A DNA stretch of 7,614 bases from Aliarcobacter butzleri (GTDB lineage: Bacteria; Campylobacterota; Campylobacteria; Campylobacterales; Arcobacteraceae), in NCBI GenBank assembly GCA_012522985.1, contig JAAYJJ010000072.1:1-7614 (forward strand), written 5' to 3'. Of the stretch, positions 1 through 7,614 are shown piece after piece. A program made the translations under genes and the position numbers. Within the stretch, counting starts at the first letter, position 1, and each line of letters starts with the position of its first letter. The notes beneath the pieces are model-generated. The model made no database searches. It was not told the origin of the DNA and worked only from the letters and a program-made list of their open reading frames with translations.

Positions 1-1
1 C

Positions 2-82
2 ATTAGCACACTACAACAATCAATTTATAGTGATTGCAAGAAAATCTATAAAAAGGGTAATAATGTCCAAAGATTTAAATAA
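2..82 (+). CDS. Possible 3' end of an upstream gene (partial, unidentified)
   Basis: The second forward frame is open from the left edge to a TAA at 80-82, giving about 26 residues rich in Lys, Gln and Tyr (ending NNVQRFK). If real, it is the C-terminus of a gene that overlaps the chosen rpoD start (63) by about 20 nt, a common arrangement in compact genomes. The fragment is too short to recognise, and the rpoD frame is also open to the window edge, so this could be chance. I assign no function. Confidence 0.25.
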   Translation: MSTLQQSIYSDCKKIYKKGNNVQRFK

Positions 83-1928
83 AACTATTGAAAACTTAGC
101 AAAAGAGTACAAGGATAGTGTATTAACTTATGAAAAACTAATTACGATTTTTCCAAAAGTACCTCCAGTTGCAATAGTCAAGAAGCTTATTGCTTTGATA
201 CAATTATATAATATTACACTAATAAGCTCACAAGAAAAAGCTTCTTTATTAAATGCTTTTGAAGAGAAGAAAAAAGAAGAACTCCGTGCAAAATCTATTG
301 CAAATGCCGAAGATGACGAGTATGATTTATTAAAAAACAAAGAGTTTTTAGAGTGGAGTAGAAGTGACTCGCCTGTAAGGATGTATTTACGAGAAATGGG
401 GCAAATACCACTTCTAACAAAAGAAGAAGAGGTAGAAATAAGCAAACAAATAGAAGTGGGTGAAGATGCTATTTTAGATGCTATTTGTTCGGTTCCTTAT
501 CTAATAGACTTTATTTTAGAGTATAAAGAGCCTTTAATGAATCGTGAGCGAAAAGTTAAAGAGTTATTTAAAACTTTTGATGATGAAGAAAACGAAGAAA
601 ATGAAGAGATTGAAGAAGAAGATGATATAGATAGTGAAGATATAGATGATCTTGATGAAGATAGTAGTAAAAAAGATAAAAAAATAGATAAAAGAGCAGA
701 GGCTATTTTAGAATCATTTAAAGATTTAGAAAAGGCAAAAAAAGAGTGGATGAAGCATATGAACAAAGAAGCACCAGAAAGTGCTACTGAAGTAGAGCTT
801 ATGCAACATAATCTACATAATGCTTTTAGAAAAAATACATTAAAACAATCTCTTATAGATTTAGGGCCTACAAGTAAACTTATAAGTGAAATAGTAAAAT
901 CTATGGAGACTGCACTAAAATGTGATACTGGTTTTGATAATGAACTAAAAAGATTAGAGTATAATCTTCCTTTATTTAACGATATTTTAGTAAAAAACCA
1001 TGAACAAATCTTAAAAAATATTGTAAATCTATCAAAAGCAGAGATTACTGCTATGGTTCCAGAGGCTACTATGGTAAGTACTTATATGGAGATAAAAAAG
1101 TTATTTCAAACCAAAGAGGCAAGTAAAGCTGGTTTTGATTTAGAACCAGAGCAACTAGAGGCTATTTTAGAGCAGATTAAAAGAGGAAAAAATATAACCG
1201 ATAAAGCCAAAACAAGAATGGCTAAATCCAACTTAAGACTAGTAGTTTCTATTGCAAAAAGATATACAAATAGAGGGTTGCCATTTTTAGATCTTATCCA
1301 AGAGGGAAATATAGGACTTATGAAAGCTGTTGATAAGTTTGAATATAAAAAAGGATATAAGTTCTCAACATATGCTACTTGGTGGATAAGACAAGCTATT
1401 AGTAGGGCTATTGCAGATCAAGCAAGAACTATTAGGATACCAATACATATGATTGAAACTATTAATAGAATCAATAAAATCATAAGAAAAGGGCTTCAAG
1501 AAACTGGTAGAGAACCAGATGTTGAAGAGATAGCAAAAGAGATTGGTTTACCTGTTGATAAAGTAAAACAAGTGATTAAAATAACAAAAGAACCTGTATC
1601 ACTAGAGGCTCCTATAGGTAATGATGATGATGGTAGATTTGGTGACTTTGTACCAGATACTCACTCTCCTACTCCTATAGAAAATATTATGAAAGAGGAT
1701 CTTCAAAATCAAATAGATCAAATCCTAGGGCAACTAAACGAAAGAGAACAGGCTGTTATAAGAATGAGATTTGGACTTATGGATGATGAAAGTGATAGAA
1801 CGCTAGAAGAAATTGGTAAAGAACTCTCTGTAACAAGAGAAAGAGTAAGACAGATAGAATCAAGTGCTATCAAAAAACTAAAACACCCAAAAGTAGGTAA
1901 AAACCTTAAAACCTATGTGGAGAGCTAA
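63..1928 (+). CDS. rpoD: RNA polymerase primary sigma factor RpoD (sigma-70)
   Basis: This is the housekeeping sigma factor that lets RNA polymerase recognise most promoters and melt the -10 region. The 621-residue product is close to the usual length in Campylobacterota. Numbering is from the ATG at 63. A region 1.1-like helical N-terminus covers about 1-80. Region 1.2 starts near 101 ([13 protein letters not shown]). A long non-conserved region (about 132-375) carries a very acidic tract at about 173-200. Region 2 starts near 381, and regions 2.3-2.4 include [19 protein letters not shown], the aromatic melting and -10 recognition segment. The sigma finger in region 3.2 reads [10 protein letters not shown]. 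The region 4.2 helix-turn-helix near 579-600 contains [21 protein letters not shown] chose the ATG at 63 over the in-frame GTG at 30 because an AAGGG ribosome site lies a few bases upstream (53-57) and family homology begins there. The frame is open further upstream without a clear start. No group 2 or ECF features are seen. Confidence 0.97.
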   Translation: MSKDLNKTIENLAKEYKDSVLTYEKLITIFPKVPPVAIVKKLIALIQLYNITLISSQEKASLLNAFEEKKKEELRAKSIANAEDDEYDLLKNKEFLEWSRSDSPVRMYLREMGQIPLLTKEEEVEISKQIEVGEDAILDAICSVPYLIDFILEYKEPLMNRERKVKELFKTFDDEENEENEEIEEEDDIDSEDIDDLDEDSSKKDKKIDKRAEAILESFKDLEKAKKEWMKHMNKEAPESATEVELMQHNLHNAFRKNTLKQSLIDLGPTSKLISEIVKSMETALKCDTGFDNELKRLEYNLPLFNDILVKNHEQILKNIVNLSKAEITAMVPEATMVSTYMEIKKLFQTKEASKAGFDLEPEQLEAILEQIKRGKNITDKAKTRMAKSNLRLVVSIAKRYTNRGLPFLDLIQEGNIGLMKAVDKFEYKKGYKFSTYATWWIRQAISRAIADQARTIRIPIHMIETINRINKIIRKGLQETGREPDVEEIAKEIGLPVDKVKQVIKITKEPVSLEAPIGNDDDGRFGDFVPDTHSPTPIENIMKEDLQNQIDQILGQLNEREQAVIRMRFGLMDDESDRTLEEIGKELSVTRERVRQIESSAIKKLKHPKVGKNLKTYVES

Positions 1929-1952
1929 AACTCTACCTTATACCTTATATAA

Positions 1953-1988
1953 TAAAGTAGTGATAGGCTAAAACCTATCACTACTTTA
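1953..1988. terminator. Hairpin between convergent rpoD and glnB
   Basis: A perfect 15-bp inverted repeat (left arm 1953-1967, right arm 1974-1988) has a 6-nt CTAAAA loop. It lies 24 nt after the rpoD stop and 15 nt beyond the glnB stop, between convergent genes, where a shared bidirectional terminator is expected. The arm ends are A/T-rich, so each strand has a short run of U (ACTTTA on the forward strand), but there is no long U tract beyond the stem on either side. Intrinsic termination is therefore likely but not textbook. Confidence 0.7.
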
Positions 1989-2003
1989 GATAAAATAATT
2001 TAT

Positions 2004-2357
<354 letters not shown>

Positions 2358-2396
2358 TTAATATAACTATTTTAACAAAATTTTATTAAATTAATA

Positions 2397-3581
2397 TTAA
2401 GAAAATGCTCGTTTAAACTCTGGATAAGCTTCCAATCCACACTCTTCTACATCTAATCCTTGTATCTCTTGATCTTTTTTTACTCTTAAAGGTACTGTTT
2501 TATTTATAATATATAAAACCATATAAGAACCTACAAAGGCAAATACTCCTACAACAATAACACCTTTTAATTGCCCTAAAAAGGTTATATCATCTGCATT
2601 TGAAGCAAATATTCCAACCGCTAATGTTCCCCAAATTCCGCATATCAAGTGGACAGACAAAGCTCCTACTGGATCATCTATTTTAAATCTATCAAACATA
2701 AATACACCAAAAACAACTAATATCCCACCAATTGTACCTATTAAGATTGGCATATAGATATTAAATAAATCTGCTCCAGCAGTAATTGAAACCAAGCCAC
2801 CTAAAGCTCCATTTAAAATCATAGTAATATCAAATTTTTTAAACATTATTTGCATAATTATTGCAACTACAATAGCCCCGCTTAAACCTGCTGTATTTGT
2901 GTTTAAGATTGTAAGAGCAACTAATTCTGCATTTTCTTTAGAAGACATACTTCCTATACTACCTCCATTAAATCCAAACCAGCCAATCCATAGTAAAAAA
3001 GCTCCCAATGTTACCAAAGGTATATTTGAAGCTGGAATAACTTTGATACCTCCTTCTTTTGTGTATCTTCCATTTCTTGCACCAATAATTAAAATAGCTG
3101 CAAGTAAAGCCCAACCACCCGTACTATGAATAACTGTAGATCCAGCTAAGTCATGTATTGTTATATTAAATATTGTATTTTTTAAAAAATCTGTTCCCCA
3201 TGTTATATTTACAGCAATTGGATATAAAATAGATCCCATTATGATAGTAAAAAGTAACAATGGAACAACTCTAGTTCTTTCACTAATTCCACCACTAATA
3301 ATATTTATAGCCTTACCAACAAATGCCATTTGAAATAGAAAGGTTGCATATTTACTCATATTATCACTTCCAAAATCTCCAAAAGCCAACGAGTAACCAA
3401 AAAGTAAAAAGGATAGTGAAGCAATTGAGTAAATGAGGATATTTATAGTCAAGACAGAAGTAACATTTTTTGTTCTTACGATACCAGCTTCCAACATAGC
3501 AAAACCAGGAACCATAAAAATAACTAACGTCATCGCAAACAGTGCATAAAGCGTATCAATAACAAATGGTATTGAATCCAT
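2397..3581 (-). CDS. amt: Ammonium transporter Amt
   Basis: This is an inner-membrane channel of the Amt/MEP/Rh family that moves ammonium into the cell as a trimer. The 394-residue product has about 11 hydrophobic segments and no obvious cleaved signal peptide. Family landmarks are in order: VPGFAMLEAGIVRTKN near 24-39; FQMAF at 83-87, carrying the outer gate Phe; the SGGISERTR loop at 96-104; Asp144 and the first pore His (His152) in HDLAGSTVIHSTGG; WIGWFGFNGGS at 198-208, with the second gate Phe; and the second pore His (His311) in DPVGALSVHLICGIWGTLAVG. The cytosolic C-terminal tail (about 366-394) keeps the regulatory GLDVEECGLEAYPEF segment that links subunits and responds to P-II binding. 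The ATG start at 3581 has an AAAGGA ribosome site at a good distance. It is the first gene of an amt-glnB pair, the reverse of the enterobacterial glnK-amtB order. Confidence 0.96.
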   Translation of the reverse strand: MDSIPFVIDTLYALFAMTLVIFMVPGFAMLEAGIVRTKNVTSVLTINILIYSIASLSFLLFGYSLAFGDFGSDNMSKYATFLFQMAFVGKAINIISGGISERTRVVPLLLFTIIMGSILYPIAVNITWGTDFLKNTIFNITIHDLAGSTVIHSTGGWALLAAILIIGARNGRYTKEGGIKVIPASNIPLVTLGAFLLWIGWFGFNGGSIGSMSSKENAELVALTILNTNTAGLSGAIVVAIIMQIMFKKFDITMILNGALGGLVSITAGADLFNIYMPILIGTIGGILVVFGVFMFDRFKIDDPVGALSVHLICGIWGTLAVGIFASNADDITFLGQLKGVIVVGVFAFVGSYMVLYIINKTVPLRVKKDQEIQGLDVEECGLEAYPEFKRAFS

Positions 3582-3601
3582 GAAGATCGTCCTTTTTTAG
3601 A

Positions 3602-3663
3602 GTATAAACCCAGCGCTGGACTAGCCGCATTTTATCCAATAAAACCTTAAATAAAGTTTATAC
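3602..3663 (-). promoter_or_regulatory. Candidate structured leader or operator of amt
   Basis: An 8-bp inverted repeat, GTATAAAC (3602-3609) and GTTTATAC (3656-3663), encloses two further symmetric elements. One is a 6-bp stem with a 3-nt loop (3630-3635 / 3639-3644). The other is the 10-bp palindrome CCAGCGCTGG (3610-3619), directly against the proximal arm. The stretch 3610-3628 is 14/19 G+C inside an otherwise very AT-rich gap. The element ends 20 nt upstream of the amt start codon, next to its ribosome site. It could fold as a small junction RNA in the amt leader or be a protein-binding site. I do not recognise it as a known riboswitch class. Confidence 0.35.
3657..3662 (-). promoter_or_regulatory. 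Possible -10 box for amt-glnB
   Basis: On the reverse strand TATAAA follows a TG, in an A/T-rich setting typical of Campylobacterota promoters, which often lack a clear -35 box. Transcription would start near 3650 and give a leader of about 70 nt. A second TATAAATTTATAAA run (near 3690-3703) is an alternative. This box coincides with the distal arm of the inverted repeat 3602-3663. If it is the true -10, that arm would not be in the RNA. Confidence 0.25.
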
Positions 3664-3768
3664 ATTATGTCCTTTATCAACAAATTTATAAATTTATAGA
3701 GGATTTTACAAACATTCAGTATATATTAAGCTTTTATTGTTCTAAATAAATATGATTTTAGGTAGATA

Positions 3769-4308
3769 TTAAATTTTATCTTTAAAAAAGCCAAGCGTTA
3801 TTCCAAAAATTGGTACAACGCTAACACCAGCTAAAAGTCCATATATATCTAAAATTTCATTATTTTTCAAAAAGAAAAATCCAACAACCAAAAGTACATA
3901 CCCTGCTATTCTATAGATTGAAGCAAAACTAGATAGAGATGATATGGTATTTTTAAGATTACTATTTTTAAGATTTTGTTTTTCTTCTTTTATAATGCTC
4001 TTTATCTCTTCAGAAGTGAAATCTTGCTGCTCATTTATCTCAAAATCATCATACAAATCATAAGGATCTTCTATTTTATCTATATCATCTCTTTCATCTA
4101 TCAAAGTATGCTCTACTCTTGATTTTACATTTTTATAGTATCCAAAAAATGTACCAAGAACTATAAAAATAGAGCAAAAAAATGCTACTTGTGAACTTAT
4201 AATAAAATTATTTCCACCAAAAAACGCACCTATGGCTATAATAAATAGATCTATAGCTAGTAGCAATAAAATTAATATTTTAATCATCTTCTTTTGATTT
4301 ATAACCAT
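3769..4308 (-). CDS. Four-helix membrane protein of unknown function
   Basis: I do not recognise this family. From the ATG at 4308 the product is 179 residues. It has two hydrophobic helices near the N-terminus (about 9-30 and 40-58), a charged loop of about 70 residues, and two more helices (about 132-147 and 155-175), ending in FFKDKI. The loop starts acidic (DERDDIDKIEDPYDLYDDFE) and continues with a Lys/Glu-rich, probably helical stretch. By the positive-inside rule the loop and both ends are probably cytoplasmic. There is no signal peptide cleavage site, lipobox or catalytic motif. The start is uncertain: the ATG at 4308 has a TAAGG ribosome site 6 nt away and overlaps the upstream gene by 29 nt, while the ATG at 4287 overlaps by only 8 nt (ATGATTAA), as in coupled translation, but lacks a clear ribosome site. 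The overlap makes it the last gene of the hemL cluster. Its pairing with an AtpZ-like protein hints at a membrane role but proves nothing. Confidence 0.75.
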   Translation of the reverse strand: MVINQKKMIKILILLLLAIDLFIIAIGAFFGGNNFIISSQVAFFCSIFIVLGTFFGYYKNVKSRVEHTLIDERDDIDKIEDPYDLYDDFEINEQQDFTSEEIKSIIKEEKQNLKNSNLKNTISSLSSFASIYRIAGYVLLVVGFFFLKNNEILDIYGLLAGVSVVPIFGITLGFFKDKI

Positions 4309-4570
4309 GCTTTGCCTTATGTGCATATCTAGGATCATTTTCAAACTCACTAAACTCTTGTTGAGCTCTTTTGTATGCTTTATAAATATTTAATCCAGCT
4401 CCAGCTATTCCCCAAAATACTCCAAGCCACAAAGTCCATCCCCATCCAGTAAGAGCCTTTAGCCCTACTCCTATAGCTACTCCTATCAAAACAGCAGCTA
4501 CCATAGAAATACCCAATGAAAGATTGTCTAGTGCTTGAAGTTTACCTTTATGTTTTGGTGTTTCTTGCAT
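4280..4570 (-). CDS. AtpZ/AtpI-like small membrane protein
   Basis: A 96-residue protein with two glycine-rich transmembrane helices (about 17-39 and 44-63) joined by a tight TGWGW turn, followed by a basic then mixed-charge cytosolic tail. The pattern of LSLGISMVAAVLIGVAIG, a short turn, and GVFWGIAGAGLNIYKAYK matches the AtpZ/AtpI family (putative F1Fo ATP synthase assembly or Mg2+-related proteins), where the second helix usually ends in G-x-x-N-x-x-(K/R). No ATP synthase genes are nearby, so the link to ATP synthase rests on family resemblance alone. The ATG at 4570 lies 3 nt after the hemL stop, and its AGGA ribosome site overlaps the end of hemL, so translation is probably coupled. The 3' end overlaps the next membrane protein gene. 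No gene symbol is given because members outside atp operons are often uncharacterised. Confidence 0.8.
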   Translation of the reverse strand: MQETPKHKGKLQALDNLSLGISMVAAVLIGVAIGVGLKALTGWGWTLWLGVFWGIAGAGLNIYKAYKRAQQEFSEFENDPRYAHKAKHGYKSKEDD

Positions 4571-4573
4571 TCT

Positions 4574-5860
4574 TTATCCTATAACTGCAAATACTTCACT
4601 AGCAGCTTTGATACACTCATCTAGATCATCATAGCTTATAGCAGTACTTATAAATCCTGCTTCATATTGACTACAAGCAAAATAAAAACCTTTTTTCAAC
4701 ATCTCTTGATGAAACTTAGCAAATCTATTAAAGTTACAATTACCTACTTCAGCAAAGTTTGTAGGAGATTTATCTATAAAGAAAAAGCCAAACATACTTC
4801 CTCTTGTATCTACTTGAAGATCAATATTTGCTTTTTGTGCTTCAGCTTTTAGTCCATCTACTAAATATCTAGCTTTTTTTGATAAATCTTCATAAATCTC
4901 TTTTGAATTTGCTTTTAGTTTTTGCAAACTTGCTATTCCTGCTGCCATAGCTACAGGGTTACCACTTAAAGTTCCAGCTTGATATACAGGACCATCTGGA
5001 CTAAGTACTGACATAATCTCTTTTGAAGCAGCAAAAGCACCAACAGGCATACCAGCACCTATAACTTTACCAAATGTTATCATATCAGGCTTAATATCAA
5101 CTATACCACTAGCTCCTTTTAAACTAGCTCTAAATCCACTCATAACTTCATCAAATATAAGCAATGCCCCATGCTCATCACAAAGCTTTCTAATCTCAGC
5201 TAAAAACTCTATTTTAGCAGGAACCAATCCCATATTACCAGCTATTGGCTCTATAATAACACATGCTATATCTTTGCTATCAGCAAAACATCTTCTTAAG
5301 TTTTCTATATTGTTATATTCACATAAAAGTGTATGTTTAGTAAGATCAGCAGGTACTCCTGGGCTACTAGGAGTTCCAAAAGTAGCTAAGCCACTTCCTG
5401 CACTTACAAGCAAACTATCACTATGCCCATGATAACAACCTATAAACTTAACTATATCATCTTTTTTAGTATATCCTCGAGCTAGTCTAATAGCACTCAT
5501 AACAGCCTCTGTTCCACTACTTACAAATCTAAGCTTATCTATACCATCATACATATCTACTATCTCTTTTGCTAGTTGTGTCTCAAGAAGTGTAGGTGCA
5601 CCAAAACTTAAACCTTTTTTAACACTTTGTATTACCGCATCTTCAATATCTTGATCACAATGTCCAAATATCAAAGGTCCCCAGCTTTGAACAAAATCAA
5701 TATATCTATTTCCATCTATATCATATAGATAAGCTCCTTTACCACGGTCAATAAAAACAGGTGTTCCACCTACACCTTTAAATGCTCTAACTGGTGAATC
5801 AACTCCCCCAGGGATTACTTCTTTTGCTTCATCAAATGCTTTTATACTATTATTTATCAT
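4574..5860 (-). CDS. hemL: Glutamate-1-semialdehyde 2,1-aminomutase
   Basis: This cytosolic PLP enzyme converts glutamate-1-semialdehyde to 5-aminolevulinate, the last step of the C5 (tRNA-Glu) route into heme and other tetrapyrroles. The 428-residue length is normal for the family. The N-terminus has [11 protein letters not shown] at 17-27, the substrate-side segment typical of HemL rather than other class III aminotransferases. The PLP phosphate loop SSGTEA is at 114-119, YHGH at 143-146, the PLP-ring Asp237 in FDEVMSGFR, the Schiff-base Lys265 in [14 protein letters not shown], and GTLSGNP at 297-302. The position of Lys265 matches well-studied homologues. No key residue is missing. The ATG at 5860 has an AAGGA ribosome site at good spacing. 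It sits 33 nt downstream of the GGDEF-EAL gene with no visible terminator between, and 3 nt upstream of the AtpZ-like gene. Confidence 0.97.
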   Translation of the reverse strand: MINNSIKAFDEAKEVIPGGVDSPVRAFKGVGGTPVFIDRGKGAYLYDIDGNRYIDFVQSWGPLIFGHCDQDIEDAVIQSVKKGLSFGAPTLLETQLAKEIVDMYDGIDKLRFVSSGTEAVMSAIRLARGYTKKDDIVKFIGCYHGHSDSLLVSAGSGLATFGTPSSPGVPADLTKHTLLCEYNNIENLRRCFADSKDIACVIIEPIAGNMGLVPAKIEFLAEIRKLCDEHGALLIFDEVMSGFRASLKGASGIVDIKPDMITFGKVIGAGMPVGAFAASKEIMSVLSPDGPVYQAGTLSGNPVAMAAGIASLQKLKANSKEIYEDLSKKARYLVDGLKAEAQKANIDLQVDTRGSMFGFFFIDKSPTNFAEVGNCNFNRFAKFHQEMLKKGFYFACSQYEAGFISTAISYDDLDECIKAASEVFAVIG

Positions 5861-5893
5861 ACTATTCCTTCTTCAATATTTAAGTGATTTTAT

Positions 5894-7614
5894 CTAATTA
5901 TTCTTTAATATCTCTTTTTCAAAATCAAATGCAGATAATGGACGGCTTTTTAAATATCCTTGGAATGAATCACAACCACTTATCCTTAAAAACTCCAACT
6001 GCTCTTTTGTCTCTACACCCTCAGCTAAAACCTCAAAACCAAAATTATGTCCTAAACTTATAATAGTATTGGCTATTTCTATATCTGACTTATCATAAGG
6101 CAAATCATCGATAAAACTTTTATCAATTTTTAGTGTATCTATAGGGAATTTTTTAAGATAACTAAGAGATGAATATCCTGTACCAAAATCATCCAAAGCT
6201 ATATCAATACCTAGTTTTTTTAGTTTTTCCAAGATTAAAATAGTCTCTTGCTCTTTATCTACTAAAACACTCTCTGTAATCTCTATTTTTATATATCTTG
6301 CATCTAACATATGAAGATTTAAGATAGTCTCTATTAGACTATTTATATCTTGATAATGAAACTGTTTTGCCGAGATATTAATAGACATTTTAAAACCACT
6401 TGGCAAAACCCCTTTATTTATCCATATTTTAGTTTGCCTTGAAGCTTCATGTATAACCCATTCACCTATTTTACTTATAAGTCCTGTTTGTTCAGCAATA
6501 GATATAAACTCTATAGGACTAGCTATTTTGCCATCTTGTTGTTCCCATCTAATCAATGCTTCACACCCTATTAACTGATCTGTTTTGATACAAAATTGTG
6601 GCTGATAATAGAGTCTAAATTCATTTTTGATAATAGCTTTTCTTAGTTTTGCTTCAACTTCTACTCTATTTAGTGCTGCTATAGTTAGCTCATCACTATA
6701 AAAAGCAAAGGTTTTTTTACCTTTTTGTTTTGCTAGGTTTAAAGCTGCATCAGAGTTTTGAAATATATCTTTTGCATTTTTACCATGGTTTGGATAGATA
6801 GCTACCCCGACACTAGAGTTTATAATAAGCTCAATTGAAGCTTTTGTTTTATATACATTGTTTATTAACTTCATAATATCTCTAACTATAACTGTTACAT
6901 CATCTATATTATCAATCTGTTCTATTAAAATACCAAATTCATCTCCACCTAGCCTAAAAACTGTATCTTCTTGTCTTAGTCTATTTCTTAATATTTTTGA
7001 TATATGTATCAATATCTCATCACCAATATTATGTCCATAGCTATCATTGATATCTTTAAAATTGTCCAAATCCAAAGTTAAAAGTGCAAATTTTAGATTT
7101 TTTCTTTTTGAATGATCAACAACTTGTTCTAATCTTAACATTAAAAAACTTCTATTTGGTAATTTAGTCAAAGTATCATGATAAACTAAAAACTTCAACT
7201 CATTTTCATACTTCTTTTGTTGAGTAATATCAGTAAAAATACCAACTAAATGCTCTATATTACCAAGCTTATCTTTTATAGAAGAGATACCTAAAATACA
7301 AGGAAAAAGTTGCCCATTTTTTTTGGAGTTGAAAATTTCTCCTTTAAAATATCCCTTTTTCTTAATACTATTCCATAGTTGTTTATAAAAAAACTTATTA
7401 TGTACACCAGACTTTAACATAGAAGCGTTTTTACCAATAATCTCATCTCTTGTAAAACCTGTAATTTCAGTAAAAGCTCTATTTGTATCTTCGATAATAC
7501 CCTCTTTATTTGTTATAATTACACCATTTTGACTATTTAAATATACTGAAGCTGAAAGTTTTAGCTTATTTTGATTGATTTCAAGCTCTTTTTTGGTTTT
7601 AAATAATTTTATAG
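5894..7614 (-). CDS. PAS-GGDEF-EAL c-di-GMP cyclase/phosphodiesterase (5' partial)
   Basis: The reading frame continues upstream through the right edge, so the N-terminus is missing. The first in-frame Met in the window (codon at 7420) falls inside the PAS domain (GKNASMLKSGVH) and is not the start. About 572 residues are visible. First comes a charged helix (LFKTKKELEINQNKLKL), likely a coiled-coil linker from an unseen sensor or membrane segment. A PAS domain follows (NGVIITNKEGIIEDTNRAF to GIFTDITQQKKYE). Numbering from Met 7420, the GGDEF domain covers about 75-245, with intact GGDEF at 158-162 and an RxxD inhibitory site (149-152) five residues before it. The EAL domain covers about 255-500, with E287 (EALIRW), N348, ITES at 381-384, DD 410-411 (DDFGTGYSSL), K431, E467 and Q487. 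Both catalytic sites look complete, so it may make and break c-di-GMP, with PAS choosing between them; the ligand is unknown. The stop is TAG, 33 nt before hemL. Confidence 0.95.
   Translation of the reverse strand, partial: IKLFKTKKELEINQNKLKLSASVYLNSQNGVIITNKEGIIEDTNRAFTEITGFTRDEIIGKNASMLKSGVHNKFFYKQLWNSIKKKGYFKGEIFNSKKNGQLFPCILGISSIKDKLGNIEHLVGIFTDITQQKKYENELKFLVYHDTLTKLPNRSFLMLRLEQVVDHSKRKNLKFALLTLDLDNFKDINDSYGHNIGDEILIHISKILRNRLRQEDTVFRLGGDEFGILIEQIDNIDDVTVIVRDIMKLINNVYKTKASIELIINSSVGVAIYPNHGKNAKDIFQNSDAALNLAKQKGKKTFAFYSDELTIAALNRVEVEAKLRKAIIKNEFRLYYQPQFCIKTDQLIGCEALIRWEQQDGKIASPIEFISIAEQTGLISKIGEWVIHEASRQTKIWINKGVLPSGFKMSINISAKQFHYQDINSLIETILNLHMLDARYIKIEITESVLVDKEQETILILEKLKKLGIDIALDDFGTGYSSLSYLKKFPIDTLKIDKSFIDDLPYDKSDIEIANTIISLGHNFGFEVLAEGVETKEQLEFLRISGCDSFQGYLKSRPLSAFDFEKEILKNN

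Noticed and set aside
30..62. GTG at 30 as the rpoD start
   Set aside because: It adds 11 basic residues not expected in the family; the ATG at 63 has the better ribosome site.
128..445. Reverse-strand open frame inside rpoD
   Set aside because: It lies wholly antisense to conserved rpoD coding sequence, is low-complexity and Ser/Phe-rich, and has no family resemblance.
497..766. Serine-rich reverse-strand open frame
   Set aside because: It is the complement of the acidic GAA/GAT tract of rpoD; the Ser runs are an artefact of antisense TCT/TCA codons.
2899..3129. Forward open frame inside amt
   Set aside because: Antisense to the conserved pore region of amt, which explains the sequence fully; it has no recognisable domain.
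3622..3638. Possible sigma-54 promoter upstream of amt (GG-N10-GC)
   Set aside because: Only the GG and GC doublets match; the surrounding bases, including the usual TT before GC, do not fit, and the site overlaps the nested repeats.
3690..3703. TATAAATTTATA palindrome
   Set aside because: Simple AT symmetry is expected by chance in an AT-rich spacer; kept only as an alternative promoter position.
3664..3768. Terminator after the four-helix membrane protein gene
   Set aside because: I looked for a GC-containing stem followed by a T run on the reverse strand and found none; the cluster may end elsewhere or by another mechanism.
4667..4852. Forward open frame inside hemL
   Set aside because: Short, antisense to conserved hemL, and without features of a real protein.
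6858..7040. Forward open frame inside the GGDEF domain
   Set aside because: Antisense shadow of the GGDEF coding sequence.

Overview
The window is AT-rich (roughly 30% G+C by eye) and looks like core chromosome of a Campylobacterota species, most like the Arcobacter group. This placement is inferred from overall protein character: a primary sigma factor of about 620 residues with a long acidic insertion, C5-pathway heme synthesis, and a PAS-GGDEF-EAL protein of the kind common in that group. No rRNA or other taxonomic marker is present. I see no mobile element, CRISPR array, tRNA or phage gene.

Layout: rpoD (housekeeping sigma-70) runs rightward from the left edge to 1928. A perfect 15-bp hairpin at 1953-1988 separates it from everything else, which runs leftward. 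The first leftward block (3581 to 2004) is amt followed by glnB: an ammonium channel and the P-II protein that normally senses nitrogen status and plugs it. The second leftward block, read from the right edge, is a PAS-GGDEF-EAL cyclic-di-GMP protein (5' end outside the window), then hemL, then a small AtpZ/AtpI-like membrane protein, then an unrecognised four-helix membrane protein. These four genes are separated by 33 nt or less or overlap, so they are probably cotranscribed.

The only sizeable non-coding stretch is 3582-3768, upstream of amt. It holds the most noticeable unexplained signal: an 8-bp inverted repeat (3602-3609 / 3656-3663) enclosing a small AT hairpin and a G+C-rich 10-bp palindrome. 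This could be a structured leader or an operator for amt-glnB.

Functionally, amt and GlnB would work together in regulated ammonium uptake, HemL supplies 5-aminolevulinate for tetrapyrroles, and the GGDEF-EAL protein has all the motifs needed both to make and to degrade c-di-GMP. I found no convincing novel multi-gene system. The points worth a second look are the amt leader, the GlnB-like residues in an amt-linked P-II protein, the AUG-UGA overlap at the glnB start, and the unrecognised four-helix membrane protein.
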